DNA of 44,554 nucleotides from Chloroflexota bacterium. Lineage in GTDB: Bacteria > Chloroflexota > Anaerolineae > Anaerolineales > E44-bin32. Location of the stretch: assembly GCA_024277995.1 (NCBI GenBank), contig JAJRUD010000016.1, forward strand, positions 1-44,554, read 5' to 3'. Positions within the stretch are counted from its first letter, which is position 1; each line of letters begins with the position of its first letter. The notes below the pieces were generated by a model. That model was not told the origin of the DNA and searched no databases. It saw nothing but the letters and a program-made list of their open reading frames with translations. Position numbers and translations under genes: made by a program. Below, in pieces: positions 24,544 to 33,395 of this stretch.

Positions 24544-24571
24544 TTGCACAATCGACGCGTCGTCCTATACT
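24544..24571 (+). promoter_or_regulatory. Candidate promoter with palindrome in spacer
   Basis: TTGCAC, a 16-base spacer and TATACT, about 30 bases before the next start codon. The spacer contains the perfect palindrome CGACGCGTCG (24553-24562), a possible operator. Confidence 0.55.
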
Positions 24572-24601
24572 GGTGTGGAGATCAACCGGAGTGAGGAGGC
24601 C

Positions 24602-24889
24602 ATGATGAACCTGTACGATGTAGTGGAGCTATTGGGCTACCTGCTTCGAGCCCTGGGTGCCCTGGTCTTCGGGCTCGCTGCTGGCTGGCTTACATGGAAG
24701 GCCTTCCAGTGGGAGGGTGAGAGCTGGCAGCTGAGCGTTGCGGCTTTCCTGGGCCTGCTGGCTGCCTTCGTCCTGGTTGGCCGTTGGGTGGACGGCGGCG
24801 CTGCCATGGGAGCCTTCGGTCTCGGCGCAGGTGCCGGTCTGCTGATATGGGGGCTGGGCGCCGGGCGCAAGAGCGAGGAGGAGGATTGA
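24602..24889 (+). CDS. Small three-helix membrane protein, unknown function
   Basis: A 95-residue protein with about three hydrophobic segments: LLGYLLRALGALVFGLAAGW, LSVAAFLGLLAAFVLVG, and the Gly/Ala-rich GAAMGAFGLGAGAGLLIWGL. It ends in an acidic tail, KSEEED. Two ATGs (24602, 24605) follow GAGGAGG; the ORF-track start nine codons earlier lies inside the promoter leader. I do not recognise a family. It is monocistronic from its own promoter and divergent from the basic small membrane protein. Confidence 0.7.
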   Translation: MMNLYDVVELLGYLLRALGALVFGLAAGWLTWKAFQWEGESWQLSVAAFLGLLAAFVLVGRWVDGGAAMGAFGLGAGAGLLIWGLGAGRKSEEED

Positions 24890-25255
24890 GCGCCGACGCC
24901 TCTTTCGCGAATTGATCATGCACATCGCGTGCGGCCGGGTGTGGAGGTGGCATCCGGTCGCCGCTCATAACCCAAGGGGCGCGGGGTATGGAGCACAGGA
25001 TCGTGATCGCTCCTTAAAATCTCCCGTTCACCTGTTGACCCTGGCCCCTGACTCTTGCTATATTGGAATCCTCAGAATCCCTGATCCGATCCCCTGCGGG
25101 TCAGGAGCGACGCCGGAGGGGGACGTCTCAGTGTCATAGCGGGATGAATCCATCTGTAGGTGGCATGCGCGCGTCAGCGGCGAATGATGCCGGCTTGCGT
25201 GCCTGCATCCGCCATGACCGCAGCGGATTCCCTCACCCAGAAGGAGTGATCCGTC
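24890..25255. other. Leader region of the secreted nuclease gene
   Basis: 366 bases without a gene. It contains one good promoter (25035-25064) and a long 5' leader of about 185 bases. I did not recognise a riboswitch; the CCCTGATCC / GGTCAGG complementarity around 25080-25105 is imperfect. Confidence 0.45.
25035..25064 (+). promoter_or_regulatory. Promoter upstream of the secreted nuclease gene
   Basis: TTGACC, an 18-base spacer and TATATT, about 190 bases before the ATG, implying a long untranslated leader. Confidence 0.6.
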
Positions 25256-28216
25256 ATGACGAATCGTTCCGCAGTGACCAAAACACTTTATCGATGGCTG
25301 ACCCTGTCGCTGCTCATCGCCTTCGCGATGGGCCTGCTGGGGGTGATCAATGCCGCCCAGGCGGCAGGTGTGGTTTCTATCAGCGAGATCCGCATCGATC
25401 AACCAGGCACGGACAACGATGAGTACTTCGAGCTGGCCGGTGACCCCGGGGCCTCGCTGGATGGCCTGACCTACATCGTCATCGGCGACGGGACCGGGGG
25501 CAGCGGGGTCGTCGAGGCCGTCGTCGACCTGACCGGTTTCACCATCCCGGCCGGCGGCTACTTCGTCGCCGCCGAGAGCACCTTCACCCTGGGCGCGGCT
25601 GACCTGACGGCCAGTCTCAATTTCGAGAACAGCGACAACGTTACCCACATGCTGGTGCGCGACTTCACGGGCGCCAGCGGGGACGACCTGGATACGGATG
25701 ACGACGGCGTGCTGGACGTCACCCCCTGGTCGCAGATCGTGGATTCGGTGGCCCTGCTGGAGACGGTAGGCAGCGGTGATCTGGTCTACAGCGATACGAC
25801 CGTGGGCCCGGACGGCAGCTACGTGCCCGGCCACGCGTTCCGCTGCCAGACGGGCTGGGAGATCGGCGAGTTCGGCACCGGCGTCGACGACACGCCGGGG
25901 GCCGAGAATGCCTGCGCCACCGGGCCCGTCCCGACCCCCACCCCCACGGTGCCCCTGGTCTCCATCTACGACATCCAGTTCACCAGCGACCCCTCCGGGG
26001 TCTCGCCCTACGCTGGCCAGACCGTCACCACGCGCGGTGTGGTCACGGCCTTCTTCTACGCCGGCGGCAGCCGCTACACTTTCATCCAGGACGGCAGCGG
26101 CCCCTGGAGTGGGCTGCTGCTCTACAAGCCCGACGGCTACGTCAACGTCGGTGATCTGGTGGAGGTCACCGGCGACGTGAGTGAGTACAAGGGCCTGACC
26201 GAGATCGCCTTTGGCCAGGTGACCGTGCTCACCTCGGGCAACCCGCTGCCGGCCCCCGAGACCGTCGCCAGCGGGGAGGTGGCGCAGGAGCAGTGGGAGA
26301 GCGTCCTGGTGCGCCTCGAGCAGGTCACCGTCACAGACGCCGATCTGGGCTATGGCGAATGGCTGGTGGACGACGGCAGCGGAGGCGCCCGCATCGATGA
26401 TCTGGGCAGCTACAGCTACACACCGCAGGTGGGCGATACCCTGGCCTACGTGCAGGGCCCGCTGTTCTACAGCTACGGAGAATTCAAGATCGAGCCGCGC
26501 GACGATGGCGACATCCTGCAGCGGGCCACCATCATGCAGATCCAGGGCGACGGCCAGTACTCGCCCTACGCCGGGCGAACCGTCGAGACCACCGGCGTAG
26601 TGACGCTCTTCACTGCCAACGGCTCCAACTGCTGGCTGCAGGATCCGGAAGGCGACTGCGACCCTGCCACCTCGGACGGGATCTTCGTCTCCGGCTGCGC
26701 CTACCCCAAGCAGGGCAGCAAACCGCAGGTCGGCGACTCCGTGCGCATCGTGGCGCAGGTTCAGGAACAGCAGTATGGGAATGCCCTGCCGCTGACCCGT
26801 CTGCGCAAGGTGGCGGAGATCGAGGTGCTGGCCAGCAGGCAGCCGCTGCCAGAGCCGGTGGAGATCACCGATCTGCCCGACGAATCCATCCCTGAAGCGA
26901 TCGCCTTCTGGGAGCCGCTGGAGGGCATGCTGGTCTCCCTGCGCGAGGCGCGCGTTGTGGGGCCGACCTCGCGCTACGGCGAGTTTGCCGTGCTCACCAG
27001 GCGAGACGCCCGGCCCGGCTCCGGCTACTACCCGCAGACCAGGCAGATACTGCTGCGCAGCCTGGGCGGCGAAGAAGTGGACTACAACCCTGAGCGCATC
27101 CTGATCGACGACAGCACGCTCGATGAGCCACTCCTGGTCAGGCCGGGAGATCGGGTGCGGTCCCTGGTGGGCGTGGTGGACTACACCTACGGCAACTACA
27201 AGCTGCAGCCGGCCGATATCGAGGTCAAGAAGCAGAGGATGCATGGGATGTCCGGCGGCATGCGCCACGGTCCCATGAGCGGCCTGACGATCACGACCTT
27301 CAACGTGGAGAACCTCTTCGACCTGGTGGACAACCCGAACAAGCAGGACGAGCGCAGCACGCCGACGCCCGAGGAACTGGAGACCAAGCTCAGCAAGCTG
27401 GCGCTGGCCATCGGCGTCGAGATGCGCCTGCCGGCCATCATCGTCGTGCAGGAGGTGGAGAACACCGCCATCCTGCGGGAATTGGGCGACCGGGTGAACG
27501 CCGCCGCAGGCACCGACTATCAGGCGGTCTCCTTCGAGACCAGCGACGTGCGCGGCATCGAGGTCGGATTCCTGTGGGACGCCAACCGCGTCACACTGGT
27601 GGAGGCCTACCAGTTGGATGACAGCATCGTGCCTGGCGTCTCGGCTGCCTTCGGCCCCTCCAGCCCCAGCCCGGGGCGCGAGCCCCTGGTGGGCGTCTTC
27701 GACGTGGGCGGGGCGCAGATCACCATCGTCGGCAACCACTTCAAGAGCAAGGGCGGGGACGATCCGCTCTTCGGTGTGAACTGGCCGCCGAGTCGAGTGA
27801 CCGAGGTCCAGCGCAAGGCGCAGGCGCGCGTCGTGCGCGACTTCGTGAACACCATCCTGGATGCCGACCCTGAGGCGCTGGTGGTGGTGGCCGGCGACCT
27901 GAACGACTTCCCCTTCAGCGAGCCGGGTGAGGGCCCCGACAACCCCGTCGCCATCCTGGAGGGCGGTGATGGCGAGGTGCCGCTGACCAACCTGGTCTGG
28001 CAGGAGAAGGACGCCGAGCGTTTCACCTACATCTACGATGGCAACAGTCAGGTGCTGGACCAGATCCTGGTCAGCCCGGCGCTGCTGCGTTTCGTGCGCG
28101 GTGTCGACATCCTGCACTTCAACGCCAGCTACCCGAGCGCGTTGGGCGAGGATGCCACCACGCCGCTGCGCGCCTCGGACCATGATCCGGTGGAGATGCG
28201 CCTCCGTATCCGATAA
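25256..28216 (+). CDS. Secreted endonuclease/exonuclease/phosphatase (ExeM-like) protein
   Basis: A 986-residue exported protein. The signal peptide (LTLSLLIAFAMGLLG..AQA) is followed by a lamin-tail-like beta domain (VVSISEIRIDQPGTDNDEYF), a PTPTPT stalk, and two or three OB-fold-like repeats each opening SPYAGQTVTTRGVVT or SPYAGRTVETTGVVT. A short His/Met/Gly-rich segment (RMHGMSGGMRHGPMSG) then leads into the catalytic EEP domain from about residue 678. Its motifs are TTFNVENLFD, VVQEVENTA (metal Glu), GNHFKSKGGDD, GDLNDFP and SDHDP, all intact. It is expected to degrade extracellular DNA, as ExeM-type nucleases do. AAGGAG lies upstream of the ATG. A terminator follows. Confidence 0.92.
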   Translation: MTNRSAVTKTLYRWLTLSLLIAFAMGLLGVINAAQAAGVVSISEIRIDQPGTDNDEYFELAGDPGASLDGLTYIVIGDGTGGSGVVEAVVDLTGFTIPAGGYFVAAESTFTLGAADLTASLNFENSDNVTHMLVRDFTGASGDDLDTDDDGVLDVTPWSQIVDSVALLETVGSGDLVYSDTTVGPDGSYVPGHAFRCQTGWEIGEFGTGVDDTPGAENACATGPVPTPTPTVPLVSIYDIQFTSDPSGVSPYAGQTVTTRGVVTAFFYAGGSRYTFIQDGSGPWSGLLLYKPDGYVNVGDLVEVTGDVSEYKGLTEIAFGQVTVLTSGNPLPAPETVASGEVAQEQWESVLVRLEQVTVTDADLGYGEWLVDDGSGGARIDDLGSYSYTPQVGDTLAYVQGPLFYSYGEFKIEPRDDGDILQRATIMQIQGDGQYSPYAGRTVETTGVVTLFTANGSNCWLQDPEGDCDPATSDGIFVSGCAYPKQGSKPQVGDSVRIVAQVQEQQYGNALPLTRLRKVAEIEVLASRQPLPEPVEITDLPDESIPEAIAFWEPLEGMLVSLREARVVGPTSRYGEFAVLTRRDARPGSGYYPQTRQILLRSLGGEEVDYNPERILIDDSTLDEPLLVRPGDRVRSLVGVVDYTYGNYKLQPADIEVKKQRMHGMSGGMRHGPMSGLTITTFNVENLFDLVDNPNKQDERSTPTPEELETKLSKLALAIGVEMRLPAIIVVQEVENTAILRELGDRVNAAAGTDYQAVSFETSDVRGIEVGFLWDANRVTLVEAYQLDDSIVPGVSAAFGPSSPSPGREPLVGVFDVGGAQITIVGNHFKSKGGDDPLFGVNWPPSRVTEVQRKAQARVVRDFVNTILDADPEALVVVAGDLNDFPFSEPGEGPDNPVAILEGGDGEVPLTNLVWQEKDAERFTYIYDGNSQVLDQILVSPALLRFVRGVDILHFNASYPSALGEDATTPLRASDHDPVEMRLRIR

Positions 28217-28551
28217 GGCCCATGACACGCGTAAGTGCCCCGAGAGCGATAGGCGGGGCACTTGCGCTTTCCACAGGGTGCCGGCCTGCCGGCCCTGCCG
28301 ACATCGGTTTGAGGATTTCTCTGAAAGGAGGTGGTGCACTGCCAGGATGCGCTTAGGATAGTTTCCACATGGCAGGTCCTCGAGAGGAGGACCCGGGCTC
28401 GGCGGGGATCGGAAGGCCACGTCCGTCAGGGGAGGGGAGGCGAAAGCCGACCGAGTGGCGCTGACCTCCATCGGGGCCCCTGGCGAGACGGCGCCGGCTG
28501 AGACCGCCGAGCCGCCGCACGCCTGGAATTCAACACGGAGGGAGAACAGGT
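28217..28551. other. Intergenic leader before the secreted peptidase
   Basis: 335 bases holding the nuclease terminator, a perfect-looking Shine-Dalgarno AAAGGAGGTGGTG (28324-28336) with no matching gene, a four-codon ATG-CGC-TTA-GGA-TAG ORF, and a 7-bp hairpin GGTCCTC / GAGGACC at 28375-28393. Confidence 0.5.
28233..28272 (+). terminator. Terminator after secreted nuclease
   Basis: A 10-bp stem AAGTGCCCCG / CGGGGCACTT with an 11-base loop, then GCGCTTT. The T-run is short and delayed. Confidence 0.6.
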
Positions 28552-30714
28552 ATGAAGCACAGAACGCTCAACATCGTCGTCATGCTCGCCTTGCTGGTGG
28601 GCATGGTGGGCAGTGCAGCGCCGGCCAAGGCCGCGCCGCCGCCGCCGGACTACAAGCCCATCGACCTGGGCCCTGAACTGCGCGAGTGGGAGCCCACTCA
28701 GGAGCGCATCCAGGGCGGCGCGACAGCCATCACGCCTGAGGAGATCAACGCGCTGGAAGCCCAGGCCCTGGCTGCAGCCGCGAGCACACCCTACTTCGAC
28801 TGCATCATCGACGCCAAGGCGTGGCTCGCGCTGGATAGCTACTACGGATACTACTTCTTCGACCTCTTCTACAAGGTGGCCGAGACGGCCGGCTCCGAGC
28901 TGTGGGTGCAGGCCGACCTGAGCTGGCCGGCGGGTGACCCGCGACCCACGCCCATGGTCACCTGTGAGCAGGCCACTTACTTGCTGGGCGAGTTCGATAA
29001 CAACATCAACCCAACCGAGGTGAGCTTCTTCGGCCCGCCTGACTCCCACGACGGCAGCGCCTCGCTGCTGGAGGCCTGGGGCTACGTCCCGCCCGGCTAC
29101 TATGCCGACTCGGCCGGCCGTCAGGTTGTTCTGGTCTCCAACGTCCGGGACGACAACTACTACGACCCCAGCTATCCCAACTACATCGCCGGCTTCTACT
29201 CGCCCACCTTCGAGGCCTACTTCGACCGCAACATCATGAACATCGACGCCTACGACTGGGAGAACCGCGTCGGGCCTGACGGCACGCGCCCCTACCTCTA
29301 CGAAGGCGTCTTCGCGCACGAGTACCAGCACCTGCTGCACGACGACTACGACTGGGACGAGGAGAACTGGATCAACGAAGGTCTCTCCATGTTCGCCGAG
29401 TTCCTCACCGGCTATGTGGTGGGGAACGACGCCTACAGCACCTTCGAAGCCTACCCGGAGAACTCGCTGGTGGTCTGGGGCGATCAAGGCGGGCGTGAGA
29501 TCGTCGCCGACTACGGCATCGCCTTCCTCTTCCAGATGTACCTCTACGAGCAGTTCGGCCCCGGGTTCATCCAGGCCGAGTTCCACAACCAGGACAACGG
29601 TATCACCTCCATCAACTCCACCCTGGGAGCCCTGAACCTCAAGAAGCGTGACTTCGCCGATCTCTATCACGACTTCTCCGTGGCGGTGCTGATCGACCAG
29701 ACGAAGGAGAAGCACGGCCGCTACGGCTTCCAGAACCTGGAGGTGGGCATCGACATCGGCACGCCCGACGCGCCCAACCCCGAGGCCTACGACACCCCTG
29801 GCGCGCCCCCCTGGGGAGCCGACTACATCTGGATCAGCGGCGACCCCGAGAAGCTGGAGAAGATCACCTTCAACGGCGTCGACTACTCCACCTTCCCCAC
29901 CGCATGGACTTCAACCACTCTGGCCAGCGGGGACACCGTGCTCTGGAGCGGTACGGGTGACCTGATCGACAACTGGGCCATCTTCCCGGCGACGGGCGGC
30001 GGCACGCTGACCTTCGATACCTACTGGGACATCGAAGAATACTGGGACTTCGGTTTCGTGCAGGTGTCCACCGACGGCGGCCATACCTGGACCAGCCTGG
30101 CCAACGAATACACGACGGACGTGCACGCCCCGAACGCCCATCCGGACATCGTGGCCAACCTGCCCGGTCTGACCGGCTGGAGCGGCGATTGGGTGACCAT
30201 GAGCTTCGACCTGAGCCCCTACGCCGGGCAGAACATCCTGGTCGCTTTCCGCTACATGACCGACTGGGCCACCACCTACGGTGGCTGGTACATCGACAAC
30301 GTCTACGTCGACGGCACTCTGATCTCTGACGGCACCGATGCCTCGGTCTTCAAGGACATCACCGAGATCCTGCCCATCAACAACAACTTCACGGTGACCT
30401 TCGTCGGCATGGAGGCCAAGAAGCACGGGGGGATGAAGTACAAGGTCTACACCATGAAGCTGGATGACGTGACCGAGCAGGGGCAGATGGAACTTGAGAA
30501 GGTGCTCAAGAAGTCCAACGCTGCGGTCATGCTGGTGACCTTCGATGCCCCCGAGGGCTTCAGCCAGTACGCTGACTACGAGTACTCCTTCACCTTCGAA
30601 GACGATGGCCCGGAGAAGGAGAAGAAGCACCACGAGAAGCATGAGGTCCCCGACAATCCCAATGACGACGGTGACGACGACCATGGAGGAGGCATGGGGC
30701 ACGATCGAGACTGA
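28552..30714 (+). CDS. Secreted zinc metallopeptidase (M6/immune inhibitor A-like)
   Basis: A 720-residue exported protein. A signal peptide ends near AKA. The zincin core is FAHEYQHLLH (H256, E257, H260), with the extra His three residues on, followed by ENWINEGLSMFAEFL, whose Glu may be the third ligand. A central beta-sandwich region (SGDTVLWSGTGDLIDNW, then WDFGFVQVSTDGGHTWTSL and YGGWYIDNVYVDG) matches the MAM/jelly-roll domain found after the catalytic part in immune-inhibitor-A-type peptidases. The C-terminus is a charged His/Asp-rich tail (KKHHEKHE, then DDDHGGGMGHDRD). It would degrade extracellular protein. GGAGGGAG lies upstream of the ATG. Confidence 0.85.
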   Translation: MKHRTLNIVVMLALLVGMVGSAAPAKAAPPPPDYKPIDLGPELREWEPTQERIQGGATAITPEEINALEAQALAAAASTPYFDCIIDAKAWLALDSYYGYYFFDLFYKVAETAGSELWVQADLSWPAGDPRPTPMVTCEQATYLLGEFDNNINPTEVSFFGPPDSHDGSASLLEAWGYVPPGYYADSAGRQVVLVSNVRDDNYYDPSYPNYIAGFYSPTFEAYFDRNIMNIDAYDWENRVGPDGTRPYLYEGVFAHEYQHLLHDDYDWDEENWINEGLSMFAEFLTGYVVGNDAYSTFEAYPENSLVVWGDQGGREIVADYGIAFLFQMYLYEQFGPGFIQAEFHNQDNGITSINSTLGALNLKKRDFADLYHDFSVAVLIDQTKEKHGRYGFQNLEVGIDIGTPDAPNPEAYDTPGAPPWGADYIWISGDPEKLEKITFNGVDYSTFPTAWTSTTLASGDTVLWSGTGDLIDNWAIFPATGGGTLTFDTYWDIEEYWDFGFVQVSTDGGHTWTSLANEYTTDVHAPNAHPDIVANLPGLTGWSGDWVTMSFDLSPYAGQNILVAFRYMTDWATTYGGWYIDNVYVDGTLISDGTDASVFKDITEILPINNNFTVTFVGMEAKKHGGMKYKVYTMKLDDVTEQGQMELEKVLKKSNAAVMLVTFDAPEGFSQYADYEYSFTFEDDGPEKEKKHHEKHEVPDNPNDDGDDDHGGGMGHDRD

Positions 30715-30742
30715 TTGAAGCCTCCCTTCACGGGAAGAAAAG

Positions 30743-30770
30743 GAGCCCGCCTGTTCGCAGGCGGGCTCTT
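30743..30770. terminator. Bidirectional UUCG-type terminator
   Basis: An 11-bp stem GAGCCCGCCTG / CAGGCGGGCTC with a TTCG loop. On plus it is followed by TTG and on minus by CTTTTCTT, so it can serve both convergent genes. Confidence 0.85.
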
Positions 30771-30788
30771 GCTGTGCCGCCCAGGGGA

Positions 30789-31340
30789 TCAGGGCGTTGG
30801 GCTGGGGATGGGCTCCACCGGCATCCAGGGCTGGCCGTCCTTGATGTCGTCTCCGACGGGCAGACGCGGCATGGCGGGCGGCGTGCCCTCCATCCCGGGA
30901 CCGCCGGTCATCGCTGGGCAATAGACGACGTTAGCCTCCTGGTCGGCATGATAGGGGTATCGCTCACCCTGGGCTTCGAGCAGGATGCGGAATCCCGGCG
31001 TGATCACCTGCAGGTAGTCCATCCCTGGCTGCGGGCAGCCCAGGCTGGAGTCTGGCCACTCCACCGCCTCGATGCTCACCACGCGCACCTGCGCCTCCGA
31101 TATCCCGAGCCGAGAGGCGAGGTCGGCGACGGCGCGGGCGACGGGCTCGGAGGCGCCGGAGTCCAGCACCAGGGCCGGCGGCGCCTCGGTCTCAATAACA
31201 ATGGAAGCGTCCCCCTCGCTCCTCTGCGGCTCGACAGGCGATTCCGCAGGCAACAGGGTTGGAGTCGCACCGCCAGCCGGGGAGCAAGCCGCCAGGATCC
31301 CCAGGAGAAGGGCGAGAGCAATCGCGTATCGAGCTTGCAT
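30789..31340 (-). CDS. Lipoprotein of unknown function (WPDSSLGCPQPG family)
   Basis: A 183-residue lipoprotein. Signal peptide and lipobox (LLLGILAAC) are followed by a Thr/Pro/Ala-rich linker and a conserved domain. The domain has a helix (ARAVADLASRLGISEAQVRV), then EWPDSSLGCPQPGMDYLQVI, TPGFRILLEA, and RYPYHADQEANVVYC. I recall this WPDSSLGCPQPG block from Chloroflexota and cyanobacterial secreted proteins but cannot name a function. The two Cys in the domain may pair. The ATG at 31340 has AAGGAG with seven-base spacing; the ORF track begins eight codons earlier. The C-terminus is Pro-rich. Confidence 0.8.
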   Translation of the reverse strand: MQARYAIALALLLGILAACSPAGGATPTLLPAESPVEPQRSEGDASIVIETEAPPALVLDSGASEPVARAVADLASRLGISEAQVRVVSIEAVEWPDSSLGCPQPGMDYLQVITPGFRILLEAQGERYPYHADQEANVVYCPAMTGGPGMEGTPPAMPRLPVGDDIKDGQPWMPVEPIPSPTP

Positions 31341-31695
31341 GGGCATCTCCTTATCAATCCGCACGGTCTCTGATCAAAGGACGTCAGAGCAGCGGAAAAG
31401 GTTCCCGCCGGCGCGCTTGCACCTTTGAAGATACTGCGCTGCGGCCGGATCGTCAACGCCCTGGCCCCGGACTGCACCTCTCGCGCAGCGCGCTTGCTAT
31501 CCATCCACCCCCTGGGGACTATTGCCTCCCGTCGTCCTTATGCTGTAGCATGCCCCGTGATGACCTTGATGATGGAACGTGGACCTCGCACACAGTGCCG
31601 GTCGGAATGAGCTTCGTCTTGAGAGAGATTCCGGGTTGCGGTGTGCCATGTCGCCAGTGCAACGCACGGTGCCCGGCACGGCGGAGGGCGGAGGA
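31341..31695. other. Divergent intergenic region
   Basis: 355 bases between the lipoprotein and glycosidase genes. A weak promoter candidate on plus (TTGCCT, 18 bases, TAGCAT at 31522-31551) overlaps the small palindrome ATGCT-GT-AGCAT. Nothing else stands out. Confidence 0.4.
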
Positions 31696-33237
31696 ATGAG
31701 GCGATGCCTCCTGGCGTTGTTTGTCGTGCTTCTCGTGTTTGCGGCCCCCACGCCGTCGGCGGTGAGCGCTGAGGGTGATTGGGAGTCGCTCGCTCCGGGT
31801 ATCACCTATCGGGAGTTCCGCCTTCCCGGCCCCAACAACGCATACGTGGCGCGCATGGACCGAGGCGAGCCCACCGTGATCCTGGAGAGCGCCATCGCCC
31901 AGGGCAGCCTGGCGGAGGGGACGGAAACGGTGCGCTCGATGGCGGCGCGCTACGATCAGACCATCAGCGCCTGGGGCGGAACCTGGGGCGCGCGCAACTC
32001 GGTCGTGGTGGCCATCAATGGCTCCTTCTTCGACCCTGAGACGGGCATACCCGAGACGGGGGTCATCCAATCGGGCTGGTACGCCAAGCGTTTCGATGAC
32101 CTGGGTGGGGGCAGCGGCTTCGTGTGGACGCAGGACCGGCGTGCCTTCGTGGGGGGCTGTGTGGTCCACCTGCCTGAGAATCAGCTCATCACCTTTCCCG
32201 TCCAGGGTGAAACCTTCAGGATCAGACGCATCAACGACGCGCGCCGGGACCAGGGCTTCGTGCTTTACACACCGCAGTTCGGACCGCGCACGCCGGAAGG
32301 CGAGCCGCGTGTCGAGGTCCTGGTCGAGATGAGCAGGCCGGCGGGCGTGGTTCCGCCTCCCGGCGCATCCTGGGGTGTGGTGAAACAGGTGCGCAGCGGG
32401 CAGGGCGGCATGGTCATCCTCTTCGGCCACGCCGTGCTCTCCGCAGGGCCGATCTTCGGCTCCTGGCTGCGGGACAACCTGCGGCCAGGCGATCTGGTGG
32501 GTCTCTCCATGGAGGTCACCCATCTCGACGCGAGCTGCCGATCGCGTGCGCGACAGGATTGGACCCTGGCTTATGCCAGTATCGGCGGCAGCTTCTACTT
32601 CCTCAGGGACGGCCGCCTGCGGGAATTCGACGACCCCGGCGCCACCAGCCGTCACCCGCGCAGCGCAGTGTGCTTCAACGAGGCCTTTATCTACTTCGTG
32701 GTCGTCGACGGCCGCGACCCCGGTGTGAGCGAAGGGATGACCATCGGCGAACTGGGGTTGTTCTGCCGGGACAAGCTGGGGGCGAAGTGGGGGCTCAACC
32801 AGGATGGCGGCGGCTCGTCCACCATGGTGGTCAACAGCGAGGTGCGCAACGTGCCCTCCGACGGTCATGAGCGGGAGGTCGCCAACGGGCTGATGATGGT
32901 GGTCGTCGAGCCGGCATCGAGATCGACAGCCTTCCAGGAGGGGCAGAAGGTGTGGGCGGTCGGGACGGCGGAGCTGCGCTCGGGCCCGGGGCCGGATTCT
33001 CCGGTGCTGGCCGTGCTCTCCCGGGGTGCGCAGGGACGCGTGGCCTCCTCCATGAGCCGCGTCCAGGGGATCCTGGCCAAGGGAACATACTGGTGGCTGG
33101 TGGCCTTCGGCGAGACTGAAGGCTGGGTGCGCGAAGATTCCCTCGCCGGCGGGAATCCTGGGGGCGTCGGGTTCTCTCCGCGAAACCTCTCGACGAGCCA
33201 ATGCGCGTGGTCGCAAGCTCTCGGCATCGATGGATGA
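31696..33237 (+). CDS. Secreted phosphodiester glycosidase family protein
   Basis: A 513-residue exported protein. The signal peptide (LLALFVVLLVFAA..VSA) precedes an NAGPA-type (phosphodiester glycosidase) domain. Its characteristic pieces are VVAINGSFFDPETGIP, RHPRSAVCFNEAFIYFVVVD plus GR, and WGLNQDGGGSSTMVV near the end. Family members remove GlcNAc or similar sugars from phosphodiesters in glycoconjugates or wall polymers. A C-terminal segment of about 100 residues (KVWAVGTAELRSGPGPDSPV and YWWLVAFGETEGWVREDSL) reads as a bacterial SH3 domain that may bind cell wall. The ATG at 31696 follows GGAGGGCGGAGG. Substrate unknown. Confidence 0.87.
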   Translation: MRRCLLALFVVLLVFAAPTPSAVSAEGDWESLAPGITYREFRLPGPNNAYVARMDRGEPTVILESAIAQGSLAEGTETVRSMAARYDQTISAWGGTWGARNSVVVAINGSFFDPETGIPETGVIQSGWYAKRFDDLGGGSGFVWTQDRRAFVGGCVVHLPENQLITFPVQGETFRIRRINDARRDQGFVLYTPQFGPRTPEGEPRVEVLVEMSRPAGVVPPPGASWGVVKQVRSGQGGMVILFGHAVLSAGPIFGSWLRDNLRPGDLVGLSMEVTHLDASCRSRARQDWTLAYASIGGSFYFLRDGRLREFDDPGATSRHPRSAVCFNEAFIYFVVVDGRDPGVSEGMTIGELGLFCRDKLGAKWGLNQDGGGSSTMVVNSEVRNVPSDGHEREVANGLMMVVVEPASRSTAFQEGQKVWAVGTAELRSGPGPDSPVLAVLSRGAQGRVASSMSRVQGILAKGTYWWLVAFGETEGWVREDSLAGGNPGGVGFSPRNLSTSQCAWSQALGIDG

Positions 33238-33248
33238 AGCTTCTACGC

Positions 33249-33294
33249 CTCTCTCAGAGGCTGTCAGGAACTTTTCGATAGCATCCTGAGAGAG
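33249..33294 (+). terminator. Possible terminator with long loop
   Basis: Inverted repeat CTCTCTCAG / CTGAGAGAG separated by 28 bases, followed by ATTTC. It is weak as a terminator, and its position after the glycosidase stop is its main support. Confidence 0.35.
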
Positions 33295-33395
33295 ATTTCA
33301 AGCCCTGCGCGTGGCACCATGGTCCCGGCCGGCGCAAGCCGCCGTCTGCGGGCGGACGGCTGGGTCCGTGCGTCGGGTGACCAAGGGAGGTGACC

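Noticed and set aside
25058-28471. 1137-codon antisense ORF
   Set aside because: It lies opposite the secreted nuclease, whose plus-strand translation has full domain motifs. The antisense frame shows only His/Gln/Arg-rich mirror composition expected in high-GC DNA.
28400-28480. Cyclic-di-GMP riboswitch
   Set aside because: A GGC-GAAA-GCC tetraloop is present, but the other conserved GEMM segments are missing.
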